A DNA stretch of 64,000 nt. Origin: Pseudomonadota bacterium (GTDB lineage: Bacteria > Pseudomonadota > Gammaproteobacteria > Burkholderiales > Burkholderiaceae_C). Position numbers and translations under genes: made by a program. The stretch spans positions 1-64,000 of the forward strand of contig JAKOYD010000013.1 in assembly GCA_029780695.1 (NCBI GenBank). Direction: 5' to 3'. The notes beneath the pieces are model-generated. The model saw nothing but the letters and a program-made list of their open reading frames with translations, was not told the DNA's origin and searched no databases. This document shows, piece after piece, positions 1 through 8,176 of the stretch; position 1 is the stretch's first letter; every line of letters begins with the position of its first letter.

Positions 1-200
1 CCTGGAAGACCCGCGAGGCCGTCGAGCTTGCCACACTGACCTGGGTCTCCTGGTACAACAATCACCGCTTGATGGGACCACTGGGCTACATTCCGCCGGC
101 CGAGGCTGAGGCAAACTACTACCGCCAACTCGCCGAGCAATCGACTGTGCCAGCCTGAGCACTTAAACCAACCAGCCTCCGCAATTCCCGGGGCGGTTCA
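1..200 (+). mobile_element. Right end of an IS3-family insertion sequence
   Basis: The window opens inside the element. A transposase C-terminus (to 158) is followed by a short untranslated stretch and a candidate right terminal repeat at about 176-200, which on the minus strand reads TGAACCGCCCCGGGAATTG; outward-facing ends beginning TGAACC or TGA are usual for IS3-family elements. Immediately after 200 an unrelated reading frame is already open, which is what an insertion junction looks like. The left end and any target duplication lie outside the window. Confidence 0.75.
3..158 (+). CDS. IS3-family transposase OrfB, C-terminal end (partial)
   Basis: Only the last 51 codons are in the window. 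They include WYNNHRLMG and a GYIPPAEAE segment, the conserved C-terminal end of the DDE integrase core (rve domain) of IS3-family OrfB transposases; the catalytic residues lie upstream, outside the window. The protein would cut and join IS ends. The TGA at 156-158 is followed 17 bp later by the candidate terminal inverted repeat, the normal spacing for the end of an IS. Confidence 0.8.
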   Translation, partial: WKTREAVELATLTWVSWYNNHRLMGPLGYIPPAEAEANYYRQLAEQSTVPA

Positions 201-1045
201 GTTACGGCTATAGCGCGTTTTTTTCCAGCACCTACTCTCCCGCCATCAATTGGTCGACGGCCAGAGAGCAAGCGGCGAGCCTCAATTTTGAGTCGTATAT
301 AGACAGCTATACCCGCGGCAGCTCTCCGTTGTACGCTCGTTTGGTGCGCAGCGGTCCCGCGCTGCAGAACTTTGACGCTCTGGCCATACCGCCCGTGCTG
401 TCGGGCGCTGCGCCCGCCGGCGTGGTGGGGACGACCTACGTTGGCTTCACTCCCACCACCGGGCCGACCAATGTCACGCTGCCGGTCACCTACGCTATCA
501 CGGGTGGCGTGCTGCCGCCCGGTCTGGTGTTTGATCCCAAGACCGGCGCCATCACCGGCACACCCACGAAGGCGGGCACCTATCCGCTGCAGCTTGTTGC
601 CACCAACGCCGGGGGCATCAGCCAGCCGCTGTCGATCACCATCGTGATCACGGCGCCGGTTCCGCCCGTGTTGACGGGCGTGGCACCAGCGGGTGTGGTG
701 GCCACGCCGTACACAGGCTTCACGCCCGTCACCGGCCCCGCCGACGTCACGCTGCCGGTGACCTATGCCATCACGGGGGGCACCTTGCCGCCTGGGCTGG
801 TGTTTGACCCGAAGACCGGCGCCATCACGGGTACGCCCACGCAGGCGGGTTCGTACCCGATCCAGATCGTGGCCACCAACAAGGACGGCAGCAGTCCTCC
901 GCTGTCCATCACCATCGTGGTCACGGCGCCGCAGCCGCCGGCGGCGCCCACGCCAGTGCCGACGCTGGCCGAAGGCGCGCTGTGGTCGCTGATCGCGTTG
1001 TTGGGTGGGCTGGGGATGCGCGCGCGCCGCAAGAAAAGCGGTTGA
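201..1045 (+). pseudogene. IPTL-CTERM-like surface protein, 5' end removed by the IS
   Basis: The frame is open from the IS junction to the TGA at 1043-1045; no ATG start is visible and the first start-like codon is a TTG at 329. The first 60 or so residues (INWSTAREQAASLN, YARLVRSG) resemble the end of a DUF1566-type domain. Two 91-residue putative Ig repeats follow, each with LPPGLVFDPKTGAITGTPT, the He_PIG signature. The C-terminus is a VPTLAEGALWSL motif, a hydrophobic segment and a basic RARRKK tail, a variant of the IPTL-CTERM sorting signal. It was probably an exported, surface-anchored protein; the promoter and signal peptide have been lost to the IS, so it is called a remnant. Whether the IS supplies expression is unknown. 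Confidence 0.7.
389..934 (+). repeat. Tandem duplication of a 273-bp Ig-like module
   Basis: Two adjacent units start at 389 and 662 with the same CCGCCCGTG word, a period of 273 bp or 91 codons. The encoded modules differ at few positions, so the duplication is recent or kept homogeneous. It lies inside the truncated IPTL-CTERM-type gene. Confidence 0.85.
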
Positions 1046-1074
1046 CGGGTTGCGGCGCACGCCAGGCGACTAAG

Positions 1075-1098
1075 AACGGCCCTTCGGGGCCGTTTTTT
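1075..1098 (+). terminator. Rho-independent terminator of the IPTL-CTERM-type gene
   Basis: AACGGCCC, a TTCG tetraloop and GGGCCGTT form a perfect stem followed by a T run, 30 bp after the stop codon of the upstream gene. Confidence 0.85.
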
Positions 1099-1167
1099 AC
1101 ATCTGCACGTCGGCTCTACCGGACGCTGCTTTATGCCGGCGAAAGGGGGCCTGATGGCGAGCGGGTG

Positions 1168-1938
1168 TCAGGCGTCCCGCACGTCCGCCACGGGCTCGCG
1201 GCCAAAATCCGGCCGCGCCAGATACGCCAGCACGCGCAGTGCGGCCTCGTCGGGCGAGGTGAGCTGGCCGCCGGATTTCAGGCGTTCGAAATTGCCGCGG
1301 TCAGGGAAGTCGGCCGCGTCGGCGCCGCGCAGCTGGGCCTGCATGTCGGTGTCGATGACGCCGGGCGCCAGCGAGCAGACGCGCGCGCCGTTGGGCGCCT
1401 GCGCCTCGTCCAGCGCCAGGCATCGGGTGAAGTGGTCCATGCCGGCCTTGGCGGCGCAGTAGCTGGCCTGCGACGCCATGGGGCGCCGGCCCAGGCCGGA
1501 CGAGATGTTGAGCACCCGGCGCACGCCCGGCCAGTCGCGCGTGGCGTCCAGAAAGGCGGCGGTCAGGCGCATGGGCGCTTCGAGCCCCACGCGCAGCGCA
1601 TGGGCCAGGTCGTCGCCGTCGGCATCGCGCAGCGGCTGGATGGCGGGAATCACGCCCGCGTTGTTGATGAGGGTGGCGCTGGCGAACGTGGCGGCGTCTT
1701 GCCCGCGCAGCCAGTCGGCCAGGCGCGTGGCCACGGGGCCGGCGTCGGCCAGGTCGGCCTGCCACGAATGCAGGTCGGCGCTGGAAGCGCTGGCCGCGGC
1801 CTGCAGCGCCGGGTCGGGCTGGCGCGACAGCGTCAGCAGCGTGTGGCCGGGCGCCAGCAACTGCTGCGCCATGGCCTGACCCATGCCGCGCGATGCGCCC
1901 GTGAGGATGAAAAGGTGGCGGCTGGCGCTGGCGGGCAT
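1168..1938 (-). CDS. SDR-family NAD(P)-dependent oxidoreductase
   Basis: A classical short-chain dehydrogenase of about 256 residues. The cofactor motif TGASRGMG is near the N-terminus, NNAG follows at mid-Rossmann fold, and the catalytic Ser-Tyr-Lys set appears as ISSGLG and YCAAK. It is a cytosolic carbonyl/alcohol oxidoreductase; the substrate cannot be read from sequence, although the pattern is closest to sepiapterin/benzil-reductase-like SDRs. The start chosen at 1938 has GGAG about 9 nt upstream; a more distal ATG at 1980 lies in the loop of the preceding gene's terminator and is unlikely. It is the last gene of the minus-strand series downstream of FdxA and FNR. Confidence 0.85.
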   Translation of the reverse strand: MPASASRHLFILTGASRGMGQAMAQQLLAPGHTLLTLSRQPDPALQAAASASSADLHSWQADLADAGPVATRLADWLRGQDAATFASATLINNAGVIPAIQPLRDADGDDLAHALRVGLEAPMRLTAAFLDATRDWPGVRRVLNISSGLGRRPMASQASYCAAKAGMDHFTRCLALDEAQAPNGARVCSLAPGVIDTDMQAQLRGADAADFPDRGNFERLKSGGQLTSPDEAALRVLAYLARPDFGREPVADVRDA

Positions 1939-1963
1939 GGGTGGGTGGCTCCAGAAAAACAAA

Positions 1964-1991
1964 AAGGGTGTCGCCATCATGCGACACCCTT
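1964..1991 (-). terminator. Terminator of the SYLF lipoprotein gene
   Basis: An 11-bp perfect inverted repeat (AAGGGTGTCGC and its complement) with a 6-nt loop, followed on the minus strand by a T-rich tract. It separates the SYLF gene from the SDR gene, so the two are probably independent transcripts. Confidence 0.85.
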
Positions 1992-2073
1992 CACGTTTAG
2001 TCTCGCGCCCCGCGCATCAACCCGAAGGTTGAATGCGAAACGCGCGAGCCGCCGAGTGATCGAGATCCAGCGA

Positions 2074-2661
2074 TCAGGGCAGGTTGATCGGGCTGATCTT
2101 GCTGCCGCCCACGGCCACGCCGGCTTCCAGGCCGACGTTGGTCAGCACGAAGCTGGCGATGGGCTGCTGCACCGTCTTGGTGTCTACGTGCCCGTTGGCG
2201 CCCACCGTGCCCACCGCCACGGTGGCGTCGGCGTCGGCGGTCCAGCCGTTGCTGTTGCGGAACTTCTGCAGCGCATCCTGCGTGTTGAACACGTAGACCA
2301 CGGCGCGCGACTGGCCGCCGGCCTGGAAGCCGATGGATGCGCTGGTGGTGCTGTAGTAGTTGACCGTGCGGCCGCCCACGCGCAGCGCGCCCTTGCCGTG
2401 ATCGGCACCGACCACGAAGGAGCCGCCCACAACGTTGGGGAACACCAGCACGCCAGCAGCCTTGTTGACCATTTCGCGCGAGCCCGGCACGGTGCTGTAC
2501 AGGCGCGACAGGGTTTCGTTGACCGCGGTTTCCATGGCAGCGCGGCTGCTGGCCGGCGTGGCCTGCGAACCCTGCGTGGTCGTGGTGCAGCCCACCATGG
2601 TGGCGCCGCCCAGGCCCAGTGCCACGGCCAGTGCAACGGTGCGGCGATTGATGTTTTTCAT
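2074..2661 (-). CDS. SYLF-domain (YSC84-like) lipoprotein
   Basis: 195 residues from the ATG at 2661, which has a GAGGAG ribosome site. The N-terminus MKNINRR, a hydrophobic run and VGC form a lipoprotein signal with lipobox, so the mature protein is anchored in a membrane through Cys. The rest matches the bacterial SYLF/YSC84 fold: an alanine-rich helical start, GVLVFPNVV, a glycine-rich core (GGSFVVGADHGKGAL), SASIGFQAGGQS and a C-terminal VGLEAGVAVGG. SYLF domains bind lipids in eukaryotes; the bacterial role is not established. A 14-codon longer frame exists upstream but lacks a ribosome site. Confidence 0.85.
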   Translation of the reverse strand: MKNINRRTVALAVALGLGGATMVGCTTTTQGSQATPASSRAAMETAVNETLSRLYSTVPGSREMVNKAAGVLVFPNVVGGSFVVGADHGKGALRVGGRTVNYYSTTSASIGFQAGGQSRAVVYVFNTQDALQKFRNSNGWTADADATVAVGTVGANGHVDTKTVQQPIASFVLTNVGLEAGVAVGGSKISPINLP

Positions 2662-2776
2662 GAAAGCTCCTCTGAGGGGTGGTTCGAAAAAAGGTGATCG
2701 CACTTTATCCTGCGCGCCCGCCCGGCCGCGTAGGACGGCGACCCGTGACGCTGTGGCGCGCCGTCCGAGCCAGCTC

Positions 2777-3844
2777 CTAGTCCATCGCGGCGGGCGAATC
2801 GACCCCCAGCAAGCGGTGCAGGCGTGTGCTGCTGGTGGTGTACTGAAAGGGCAGGTCGTGGCCGGGTGCGACCAGGGCCTGCGCCGCGTACGCCGCCAGC
2901 GTGGCTTCGTGAAAGCCGCACAGGATCAGCTTGCGCTTGCCCGGGTAGGTATTGATGTCGCCGATGGCGAAGATACCCGGCTCGCTGGTCTGGAACTTCT
3001 CGGTGTCGACCACCAGCTGCTTGCGCTCCAGCGCCAGTTGCCAGTCCGCGATGGGGCCCAGCCGCGGGCTCATGCCGTGAAAGACGAGCAGCGCGTCCAG
3101 CGGCAGGGGCGCGGTCTGGCCGTCGGGCCCCAGTACCTGGATGGCGGCGAGGCGGCCGTCCTGCTGCTCGATGCCATCGACCTGGCCGACCGCGAAGCGC
3201 AGGGCGCCGGCGGCGACGAGTTCACGCATGCGTGCCACGGAGGCCGGCGCGGCCTGAAAGCCGTCACGGCGGTGCAGCAAGGTGACGCTGGCCGGCGCGT
3301 GATCGGCCGCCGTGGCAAAGTGAATCGCCCAGTCCAGCGCCGAATCGCCGCCGCCGACGATCACCAGCCGCTGCCCGGCAAAGCGGGCCGCGTCGGCCAC
3401 GCTGTAGAACAGTTGCCGGTCCTCCAAGGCGTCCAGCCCCTCGACCTTGAGCTTGCGCGGCACGAAGGCGCCAACCCCGGCCGCAATGAACACGGTGCGC
3501 GCCAAAAACTGCGTGCCCCGGTGCGTGCCGACCTGAAACCGGCCGTCGGCCTGCCGTTGCAACGTGCTGACCTGGTGCCCCAGGTGAAAGTGCGGCGCAA
3601 ACGGTGCGACCTGCTTCATCAGCCCGTCCACCAGCTGTTGCCCGCTGCACACCGGAATGCCGGGAATATCGTAGATCGGCTTGTCGGGGTACAGCTCGCC
3701 CGGCTGGCCGCCGACCTGCGGCAGCGCGTCGACCACGTGGGCGGAAACTTCCAGCAGCCCCAGTTCGAAGATGGCGAACAGACCCACCGGGCCGGCGCCG
3801 ATGATCAGGGCGTCGGTTTCGATGGGCGCTGGGTGGTCGGGCAT
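2777..3844 (-). CDS. Ferredoxin--NADP+ reductase, thioredoxin-reductase-like type
   Basis: 355 residues with the two-dinucleotide-fold layout of TrxR-like FNRs: FAD motif [14 protein letters not shown] at residues 16-29, [13 protein letters not shown] near residue 44, NADPH motif [11 protein letters not shown] in the middle, and [12 protein letters not shown] before the C-terminus. The CxxC of thioredoxin reductases is missing, which separates it from TrxB. It moves electrons between NADPH and ferredoxin or flavodoxin in the cytosol. It lies 85 bp downstream of fdxA on the same strand, beyond a terminator-like hairpin. The pair follows the sulfate assimilation genes, so supply of reduced ferredoxin to CysI is a reasonable inference. 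Confidence 0.9.
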   Translation of the reverse strand: MPDHPAPIETDALIIGAGPVGLFAIFELGLLEVSAHVVDALPQVGGQPGELYPDKPIYDIPGIPVCSGQQLVDGLMKQVAPFAPHFHLGHQVSTLQRQADGRFQVGTHRGTQFLARTVFIAAGVGAFVPRKLKVEGLDALEDRQLFYSVADAARFAGQRLVIVGGGDSALDWAIHFATAADHAPASVTLLHRRDGFQAAPASVARMRELVAAGALRFAVGQVDGIEQQDGRLAAIQVLGPDGQTAPLPLDALLVFHGMSPRLGPIADWQLALERKQLVVDTEKFQTSEPGIFAIGDINTYPGKRKLILCGFHEATLAAYAAQALVAPGHDLPFQYTTSSTRLHRLLGVDSPAAMD

Positions 3845-3860
3845 GGCGTGCTACAAAAAC

Positions 3861-3902
3861 AAAAGCGGCCTGCGCAGGTGGGGCCTGCGCCAAGCCGCTT
3901 TT
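3861..3902 (-). terminator. Terminator downstream of fdxA
   Basis: AAAAGCGG and CCGCTTTT bracket a GC-rich inner stem (GCGCAGG/CCTGCGC); on the minus strand the stem is followed by a T-rich tract. It lies between fdxA and the FNR gene and may attenuate or end transcription of fdxA. Confidence 0.75.
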
Positions 3903-3929
3903 GGTGGGTAATTTCTGAAAGGCGGCGGG

Positions 3930-4259
3930 TCAGCGGATCAGTTCTTTCAGCTTGTCCGTCTTGTTGGCCCAGTCCTCGTGGTCGGGCAGCGGGTCCTTGC
4001 GCTTGGTGATGGTCTTCCAGTGGGGCAGCCGCGACAACTCGGCGTTGATCTCGGTCATGTGCAACTGGTCCTTGGGCAGGTCTTCCTCGGCGTAGATGGC
4101 GTTGACGGGGCATTCCGGGATGCACACGGCGCAATCAATGCACTCATCGGGATCGATGGTGAGGAAATTGGGGCCTTCCTTGAAGCAATCGACGGGGCAG
4201 ACGTCCACGCAATCGGTGTATTTGCAGCGGATGCAGGCTTCGGTGACGACGTGGGTCAT
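3930..4259 (-). CDS. fdxA: Ferredoxin FdxA (3Fe-4S plus 4Fe-4S type)
   Basis: 109 residues. Cysteine patterns at the N-terminus, [17 protein letters not shown] and [12 protein letters not shown], are those of the Azotobacter FdI-like 7Fe ferredoxins, with the C-terminal extension ([15 protein letters not shown]) usual for proteobacterial FdxA. It is a small soluble electron carrier. Its neighbours on the same strand are a ferredoxin-NADP reductase downstream and cysN 150 bp upstream. Which of the possible partners it serves is inferred, not shown. Confidence 0.95.
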   Translation of the reverse strand: MTHVVTEACIRCKYTDCVDVCPVDCFKEGPNFLTIDPDECIDCAVCIPECPVNAIYAEEDLPKDQLHMTEINAELSRLPHWKTITKRKDPLPDHEDWANKTDKLKELIR

Positions 4260-4409
4260 GGGGTGATGGAGAACTTCGGGTAAACGGCTGGCGGCGTTCG
4301 CAAGCAGGGTGTCGGCGCCAGAATGTCGATTTTAGGCGTTTCGCGCGGCCCCCTCGCGGTAAGCCGCATGACGAAAAGGGTCGCCTGCGAGTGGGGGCTT
4401 TGCGCGCGC

Positions 4410-5786
4410 TCAGCGCACCAGCAGCGCGCCGGCGGTCCTGTGGCTGGCCGTGTCGACCAGGATCAGAGAGCCCAGCACGCGGCTGCGCTCGAAGGTCGCG
4501 GCGGGTATCGGCTCCTGCAGTACCAGGTCGACGTGGCCGATGGCGTTGGGTTCGAGCTGCGTGGCTTCTTCGCGCGCCAGGGTGTGGATGTTCAGCCGCT
4601 CCACGATGCGCGCCACCTTGGCCTTGACCCAGCGGTGCCCGTGCAGCGCCCAGTAGACGCGGCCAGCCACCAGCGGCTCGTCGTCCATCCAGGCCACGGT
4701 GGCGGGCAGTTCGCGCCGGCTGGGCCACGCGGGTTGCGGGGGCGGTTCGTCGAAGTCGTCGGCGGCCACCACGGCGGCCGGGGCGGGCGCGGCCACGATC
4801 CAGTCACCGCGCGAGACGTCCACTTCGCGGTCCAGCACGATGCCGGCGCTGTGCCCGGCGCCCACGGCGCGCGGCGTGCGCGCGTGGTCTAGCACCTGCG
4901 CCACCACGGCACCCTGGCCGCCCGGCAGCACCTGCACGCGCGTGCCCGGCGCCACGCTGCCGGTAGCCACGCGGCCCCAGAAGACGCGCCGGCCCTGATG
5001 TGTGTCGGAAGACGAAGAAAACTTCTCGACCCACTGCACCGGAAACGCCAGCGGCAGCGCCGTCTCGCGCGGCATCACGGGCAGGCGCTCCAGAATTTCG
5101 AGCAGCGTGGGCCCGGCGTAGCCGCACCAGCCCGGGTTTTCGTGACCGAAGTCGACCACGTTCCAGCCCTTCAGCGCCGACACCGGCACGATGGCGGCGG
5201 GGGTGATGCCGGCATCGCGCGCAAACGCCTGCAGCGCGTCGCGGATGTGGGCAAACGCCAGCGCCGGGTCGGCCACCGCGTCGAGCTTGTTGATGGCAAA
5301 CACCACCGACGGCACGCGCAACAGATTCAACAGCAGCGAATGGCGCCGGGTCTGGGGCAGCAGGGTGAGGGCGGGATCCTGCCAGTCGAGCTTGGTGGCA
5401 TCGACCAGCACCACCGCCGCATCGGCCTGCGACGCCGCGGTGACCATGTTGCGCGTGTACTGCTCGTGCCCCGGCGCGTCGCCGATGATGAACTTGCGCG
5501 CCTCGGTGTTGAAGTAGCGGTACGCGACGTCGATCGTGATGCCCTGCTCGCGCTCGGCCTGCAGCCCGTCCGTGAGCAGCGCCAGATCGGCCTCGCCGCC
5601 GCGCGTGACGCCCGCCAGGTGGTCCTGCAGCACGGCCTTGCTGTCCACTAGCAGGCGGCCGATGAGGGTGCTCTTGCCGTCATCCACGCTGCCGCAGGTG
5701 ATGAAGCGAAGGGCTGTTTGGGTGTCGTTTGCGGCTTCAGCGCTTGTGGTGCGGGCGCGGGCAGCTATGGATTCTGTAGTGGTCAT
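4410..5786 (-). CDS. cysN: Sulfate adenylyltransferase subunit 1 (GTPase subunit)
   Basis: 458 residues with EF-Tu-like GTPase motifs: GSVDDGKST (G1), DAPGHEQYTRNM (G3) and NKLD (G4), followed by two beta-barrel domains. With CysD it makes adenylylsulfate from ATP and sulfate, driven by GTP hydrolysis. There is no APS kinase domain at the C-terminus, which fits direct reduction of APS by the CysH encoded here. The N-terminal 20 or so residues (about 5-25) are encoded by a family B repeat, so this stretch is unlikely to be ancestral. It is the last gene of the cysI-DUF934-cysH-cysD-cysN series; a family A hairpin separates it from cysD. Confidence 0.95.
   Translation of the reverse strand: MTTTESIAARARTTSAEAANDTQTALRFITCGSVDDGKSTLIGRLLVDSKAVLQDHLAGVTRGGEADLALLTDGLQAEREQGITIDVAYRYFNTEARKFIIGDAPGHEQYTRNMVTAASQADAAVVLVDATKLDWQDPALTLLPQTRRHSLLLNLLRVPSVVFAINKLDAVADPALAFAHIRDALQAFARDAGITPAAIVPVSALKGWNVVDFGHENPGWCGYAGPTLLEILERLPVMPRETALPLAFPVQWVEKFSSSSDTHQGRRVFWGRVATGSVAPGTRVQVLPGGQGAVVAQVLDHARTPRAVGAGHSAGIVLDREVDVSRGDWIVAAPAPAAVVAADDFDEPPPQPAWPSRRELPATVAWMDDEPLVAGRVYWALHGHRWVKAKVARIVERLNIHTLAREEATQLEPNAIGHVDLVLQEPIPAATFERSRVLGSLILVDTASHRTAGALLVR
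5725..5780 (-). repeat. Family B repeat inside the 5' end of cysN
   Basis: On the minus strand the coding sequence contains ATAGCTGCCCGCGCC, then CAAGCGCTGAAGCC, matching the family B core seen between genes elsewhere (AGCTGCT-GCGC, then AAGCGCTGGAGCC). It reads through in frame. Confidence 0.7.
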
Positions 5787-5803
5787 GCGAGAATTTTCTA
5801 AAA

Positions 5804-5900
5804 CCGGACGCGAAGATCACGCGAAGGACGCAAAAAAGACAAATTCAAAAAGGTTTTTCTTTCGCGTTCTTCGCGGACCCTTTGCGTCCTTCGCGTCCGG
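5804..5900. repeat. Family A hairpin repeat, copy 1 (cysD/cysN gap)
   Basis: CCGGACGCGAAG at the left and its complement at the right end enclose GGACGC-type units and an A/T-rich centre. It occupies most of the 128-bp gap between cysD and cysN and could form a long transcript hairpin within the operon. Confidence 0.85.
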
Positions 5901-5914
5901 ATGTTGGGTCTTTC

Positions 5915-6862
5915 TTAGAAATAGCCGTCTTTCTTGCGCTTTTCCATCGACGCTTCGCTGGTCTTGTCGTCCATGCGCGTCGCCCCGCGCTCGCTCACGT
6001 CGGCGGCCAGGGTTTCGATGACGATCTGGCCCGGCGTGGCGGCGTCGCTCTCGACGGGGCAGGTGCAGGTGATGTCGCCCACGGTGCGAAAGCGCACGGT
6101 GCGGGTTTCGGTCGCTTCGCCATCCTTCGGCGGTGTCAGGGGCGTGACCGGCACCAGCAGGCCGCGACGCTCCACCACCTCACGTTTGTGGGCGTAGTAG
6201 ATGGAGGGCAGGGCGATGTTTTCGCGCTCGATGTACTGCCACACGTCCAGCTCGGTCCAGTTGCTGATGGGGAACACGCGGAAGTGCTCGCCGGGCGCCA
6301 GGCGCGTGTTGAACAGCGTCCACAACTCGGGCCGCTGCGCCTTGGGCTGCCATTGGCCGAAGCTGTCGCGGTGGCTGAAGATACGCTCCTTGGCGCGCGC
6401 CTTTTCCTCGTCGCGCCGCGCGCCGCCGATCAGGGCGTCGAAGCGGAACTCGTCGATGGCTTCCAGCAGCGTGACGGACTGGTGCACGTTGCGCGATTCG
6501 CCCGGGTGCGCCAGCCGCACCGTGCCGCGCGCCATGCTGTCTTCGACGCTGCGCACGATCAGCTCTGCTTTCAATTCCGCAGCACGCTGGTCGCGGAAAT
6601 CGGTCACTTCGGGGAAGTTGTGGCCGGTGTCGATCATCAGCAGCGGGTACGGAATGCGGCCGACGCCAAACGCTTTTTCCGCGCAGCGCAGCATCACCAG
6701 AGAATCCTTGCCGCCGGAGAACAGCAGGGCCGGGCGCTCGAAGGCGGCGGCGACTTCGCGCAGGATGAAGACGGTTTCTTCTTCCAGCGCGTCGAGGTGG
6801 GAATTGCTGAGCGAGTGGGCGCTGGCGGCTTGCAGCAGTTGGGGTTCGGTGCGGGCGTTCAT
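5915..6862 (-). CDS. cysD: Sulfate adenylyltransferase subunit 2
   Basis: 315 residues from the ATG at 6862. It is the ATP-pyrophosphatase half of ATP sulfurylase: SGGKDSLVML is the PP-loop, followed by DTGHNFPEV, GARRDEEKARAKER and PISNWTELDVWQYI, all standard for CysD, with the RKKDGYF C-terminus. The start overlaps the cysH stop as ATGA, so translation of the two is probably coupled. The frame stays open 99 codons upstream through cysH, but those codons are antisense-like and belong to cysH in another phase. Confidence 0.95.
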   Translation of the reverse strand: MNARTEPQLLQAASAHSLSNSHLDALEEETVFILREVAAAFERPALLFSGGKDSLVMLRCAEKAFGVGRIPYPLLMIDTGHNFPEVTDFRDQRAAELKAELIVRSVEDSMARGTVRLAHPGESRNVHQSVTLLEAIDEFRFDALIGGARRDEEKARAKERIFSHRDSFGQWQPKAQRPELWTLFNTRLAPGEHFRVFPISNWTELDVWQYIERENIALPSIYYAHKREVVERRGLLVPVTPLTPPKDGEATETRTVRFRTVGDITCTCPVESDAATPGQIVIETLAADVSERGATRMDDKTSEASMEKRKKDGYF

Positions 6863-7746
6863 GCGTGGGCTTTCTGAGGGGCCCCTTCCCCCGCTGGGGG
6901 AAGGCTGGGATGGGGGCTTGCCGGGTCGATGGTGGCGCGGTCGGCCCCCACCCCAGCCCTCCCCCAGAGGGGGAGGGTGTTGGTGTCCTTCACATGCAGG
7001 CCGCACTCTTTCGCCGCCTCGTCCTCCCACCACCAGCGCCCGGCGCGGAAGTCTTCGCCCAGCGTGATGGCGCGGGTGCAGGGCGCGCAGCCGATGCTGG
7101 GGTAGAACTGGTCGTGCAGCGGGTTGTACGGCACGTTGCGCGAGGCGATGTAGTGCCACACGTCGCCCCAGGTCCAGTCGGCCAGCGGGTTGTATTTGAG
7201 CAGCTGCTTGCTCTCTTCTTCGGAGCGGTCTACCAAGGGTACGTCGGCGCGCGCGCCCGATTGTTCGCGGCGCAGGCCGGTCACCCAGGCGCGCTTGCCT
7301 GCCAGCGCGCGGCCCAGCGGCGCCATCTTGCGGATGCCGCAGCAGGCCTTGCGCAAGTCGATGCTTTTGTACATGGCGCCGTCGCCTTCGCGCGCCACGA
7401 ACTGCACCACGGCTTCTGGCACGGGCCGGTAGACGGTGAGCGGCGCGTGCGGGTGCGCGGCCTGCTGCGTTTGCAATTGGCCCAGCAGGGCCAGCGTCTC
7501 GGCGTGCAGCGCGCCGGTGTCGAGCACGAAGACCTCGATCGGCAACTGGTGCGTATTGATCAGGTGCGTGATCACCATGTCCTCGGCGCCCAGGCTGTTG
7601 GCTTGCGTCACCGGGCTGGTGGCGGCGGCCTTGAGCAGGGTGACCACGGTTTCAAGCAGCTTGTCGTCGAAGCTGGCGCTGGGCTGGGCGTAGAGATCGA
7701 TGGCCGACGCCGTGGCCGCGCCGGGCAGGGCGGTGACGGCGCTCAT
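6859..7746 (-). CDS. cysH: Assimilatory APS/PAPS reductase with a repeat-encoded tail
   Basis: 295 residues. The PP-loop reductase fold is clear (VFVLDTGALHAET, WVTGLRREQS). Two cysteine pairs, KACCGIRK and CAPCTRAI, match the [4Fe-4S]-binding pattern of APS reductases rather than E. coli-type PAPS reductases, so the likely reaction is APS to sulfite. The family normally ends with ECGLH plus a few residues; here about 40 further residues (from TNTLPLWGRAGVG) are encoded by the G/C-rich family D repeat at 6883-6977. The stop overlaps the cysD start as ATGA and the start overlaps the DUF934 stop, indicating tight coupling. Confidence 0.93.
   Translation of the reverse strand: MSAVTALPGAATASAIDLYAQPSASFDDKLLETVVTLLKAAATSPVTQANSLGAEDMVITHLINTHQLPIEVFVLDTGALHAETLALLGQLQTQQAAHPHAPLTVYRPVPEAVVQFVAREGDGAMYKSIDLRKACCGIRKMAPLGRALAGKRAWVTGLRREQSGARADVPLVDRSEEESKQLLKYNPLADWTWGDVWHYIASRNVPYNPLHDQFYPSIGCAPCTRAITLGEDFRAGRWWWEDEAAKECGLHVKDTNTLPLWGRAGVGADRATIDPASPHPSLPPAGEGAPQKAHA
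6883..6977. repeat. Family D repeat forming the 3' end of cysH
   Basis: An inverted repeat of C/G runs: CCCTTCCCCC-GGGGGAAGG and GGCTGGGATGGGGG on the left, CCCCCACCCCAGCC and CTCCCCC-GGGGGAGGG on the right. This element type is otherwise an intergenic hairpin in related genomes (from general knowledge); here it is translated as the CysH tail. Confidence 0.75.
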
Positions 7747-8153
7747 GCGGCCTCCTGCGTGCTGTCGTTGCGTGCGAAGTGGGGGCGCGGCTGCAATGCA
7801 TCGCCCTGGTAGAAGGCGCTGTAGCGTGCGAACTGGCGCTCGGCCGCGGCGGCATCCACGCCTTCGGCCAGCACGGCGCTGGTGAAGCCGCTGCGCGCCA
7901 TCTGCACCAGCTGGTCGATCAGCACGTCGCCGGTGGCGCGGATGTCGCCGGCAAAGCCGAAGCGGCGGCGCAGCAGCACGGCCTGGCTGAAGGCGCGGCC
8001 GTCGGTGAATTTGGGGAAGTCGAGTTCGATGCGTTCGACACCACCGAAGGCGCCGCCTGTCGCCAGCGCCGCGAGCTCGGTGTCGTTCTCGATTTTCAAG
8101 ACTTTTGCGTCGCCAGCGCTTGCTGCATCAGCGCCATGAGCTATCAGTTTCAT
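7743..8153 (-). CDS. DUF934-family protein of the sulfite reductase operon
   Basis: 136 residues. The core GVERIELDFPKFTDGRAFS, LLRRRFGFAGDIRATGDVL and ARSGFTSAVL is the DUF934 signature; these proteins sit next to single-chain sulfite/nitrite reductases in proteobacteria and are thought to assist them, but no activity is established. The N-terminal 20 codons coincide with a family B repeat, so the original start may have been replaced. Its stop overlaps cysH by four bases (ATGA) and it follows cysI by 23 bp. Confidence 0.9.
   Translation of the reverse strand: MKLIAHGADAASAGDAKVLKIENDTELAALATGGAFGGVERIELDFPKFTDGRAFSQAVLLRRRFGFAGDIRATGDVLIDQLVQMARSGFTSAVLAEGVDAAAAERQFARYSAFYQGDALQPRPHFARNDSTQEAA
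8094..8153 (-). repeat. Family B repeat at the start of the DUF934 gene
   Basis: On the minus strand: AACTGATAGCTCATGGCGCT, then GCAAGCGCTGGCGACG and AAAAGTCTTGAAA. The order and spacing match intergenic family B copies. It supplies the start codon and first 20 codons of the gene. Confidence 0.7.
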
Positions 8154-8176
8154 AGTATTGGCCTTCGGTTGTCGGC

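Noticed and set aside
1939-1980. Longer start for the SDR gene at 1980
   Set aside because: It lies in the loop of a strong terminator of the preceding gene and lacks a ribosome site; 1938 has GGAG.
982-2697. Long open frame on the plus strand across the SDR and SYLF genes
   Set aside because: It is antisense to two genes with clear families, has Arg/Gly/Ala-rich low-complexity composition and no recognisable motif; such frames are expected in GC-rich DNA.
6863-7159. N-terminal extension of cysD by 99 codons
   Set aside because: The extension is the out-of-phase reading of cysH and the D repeat; CysD proteins begin near the ATG at 6862.
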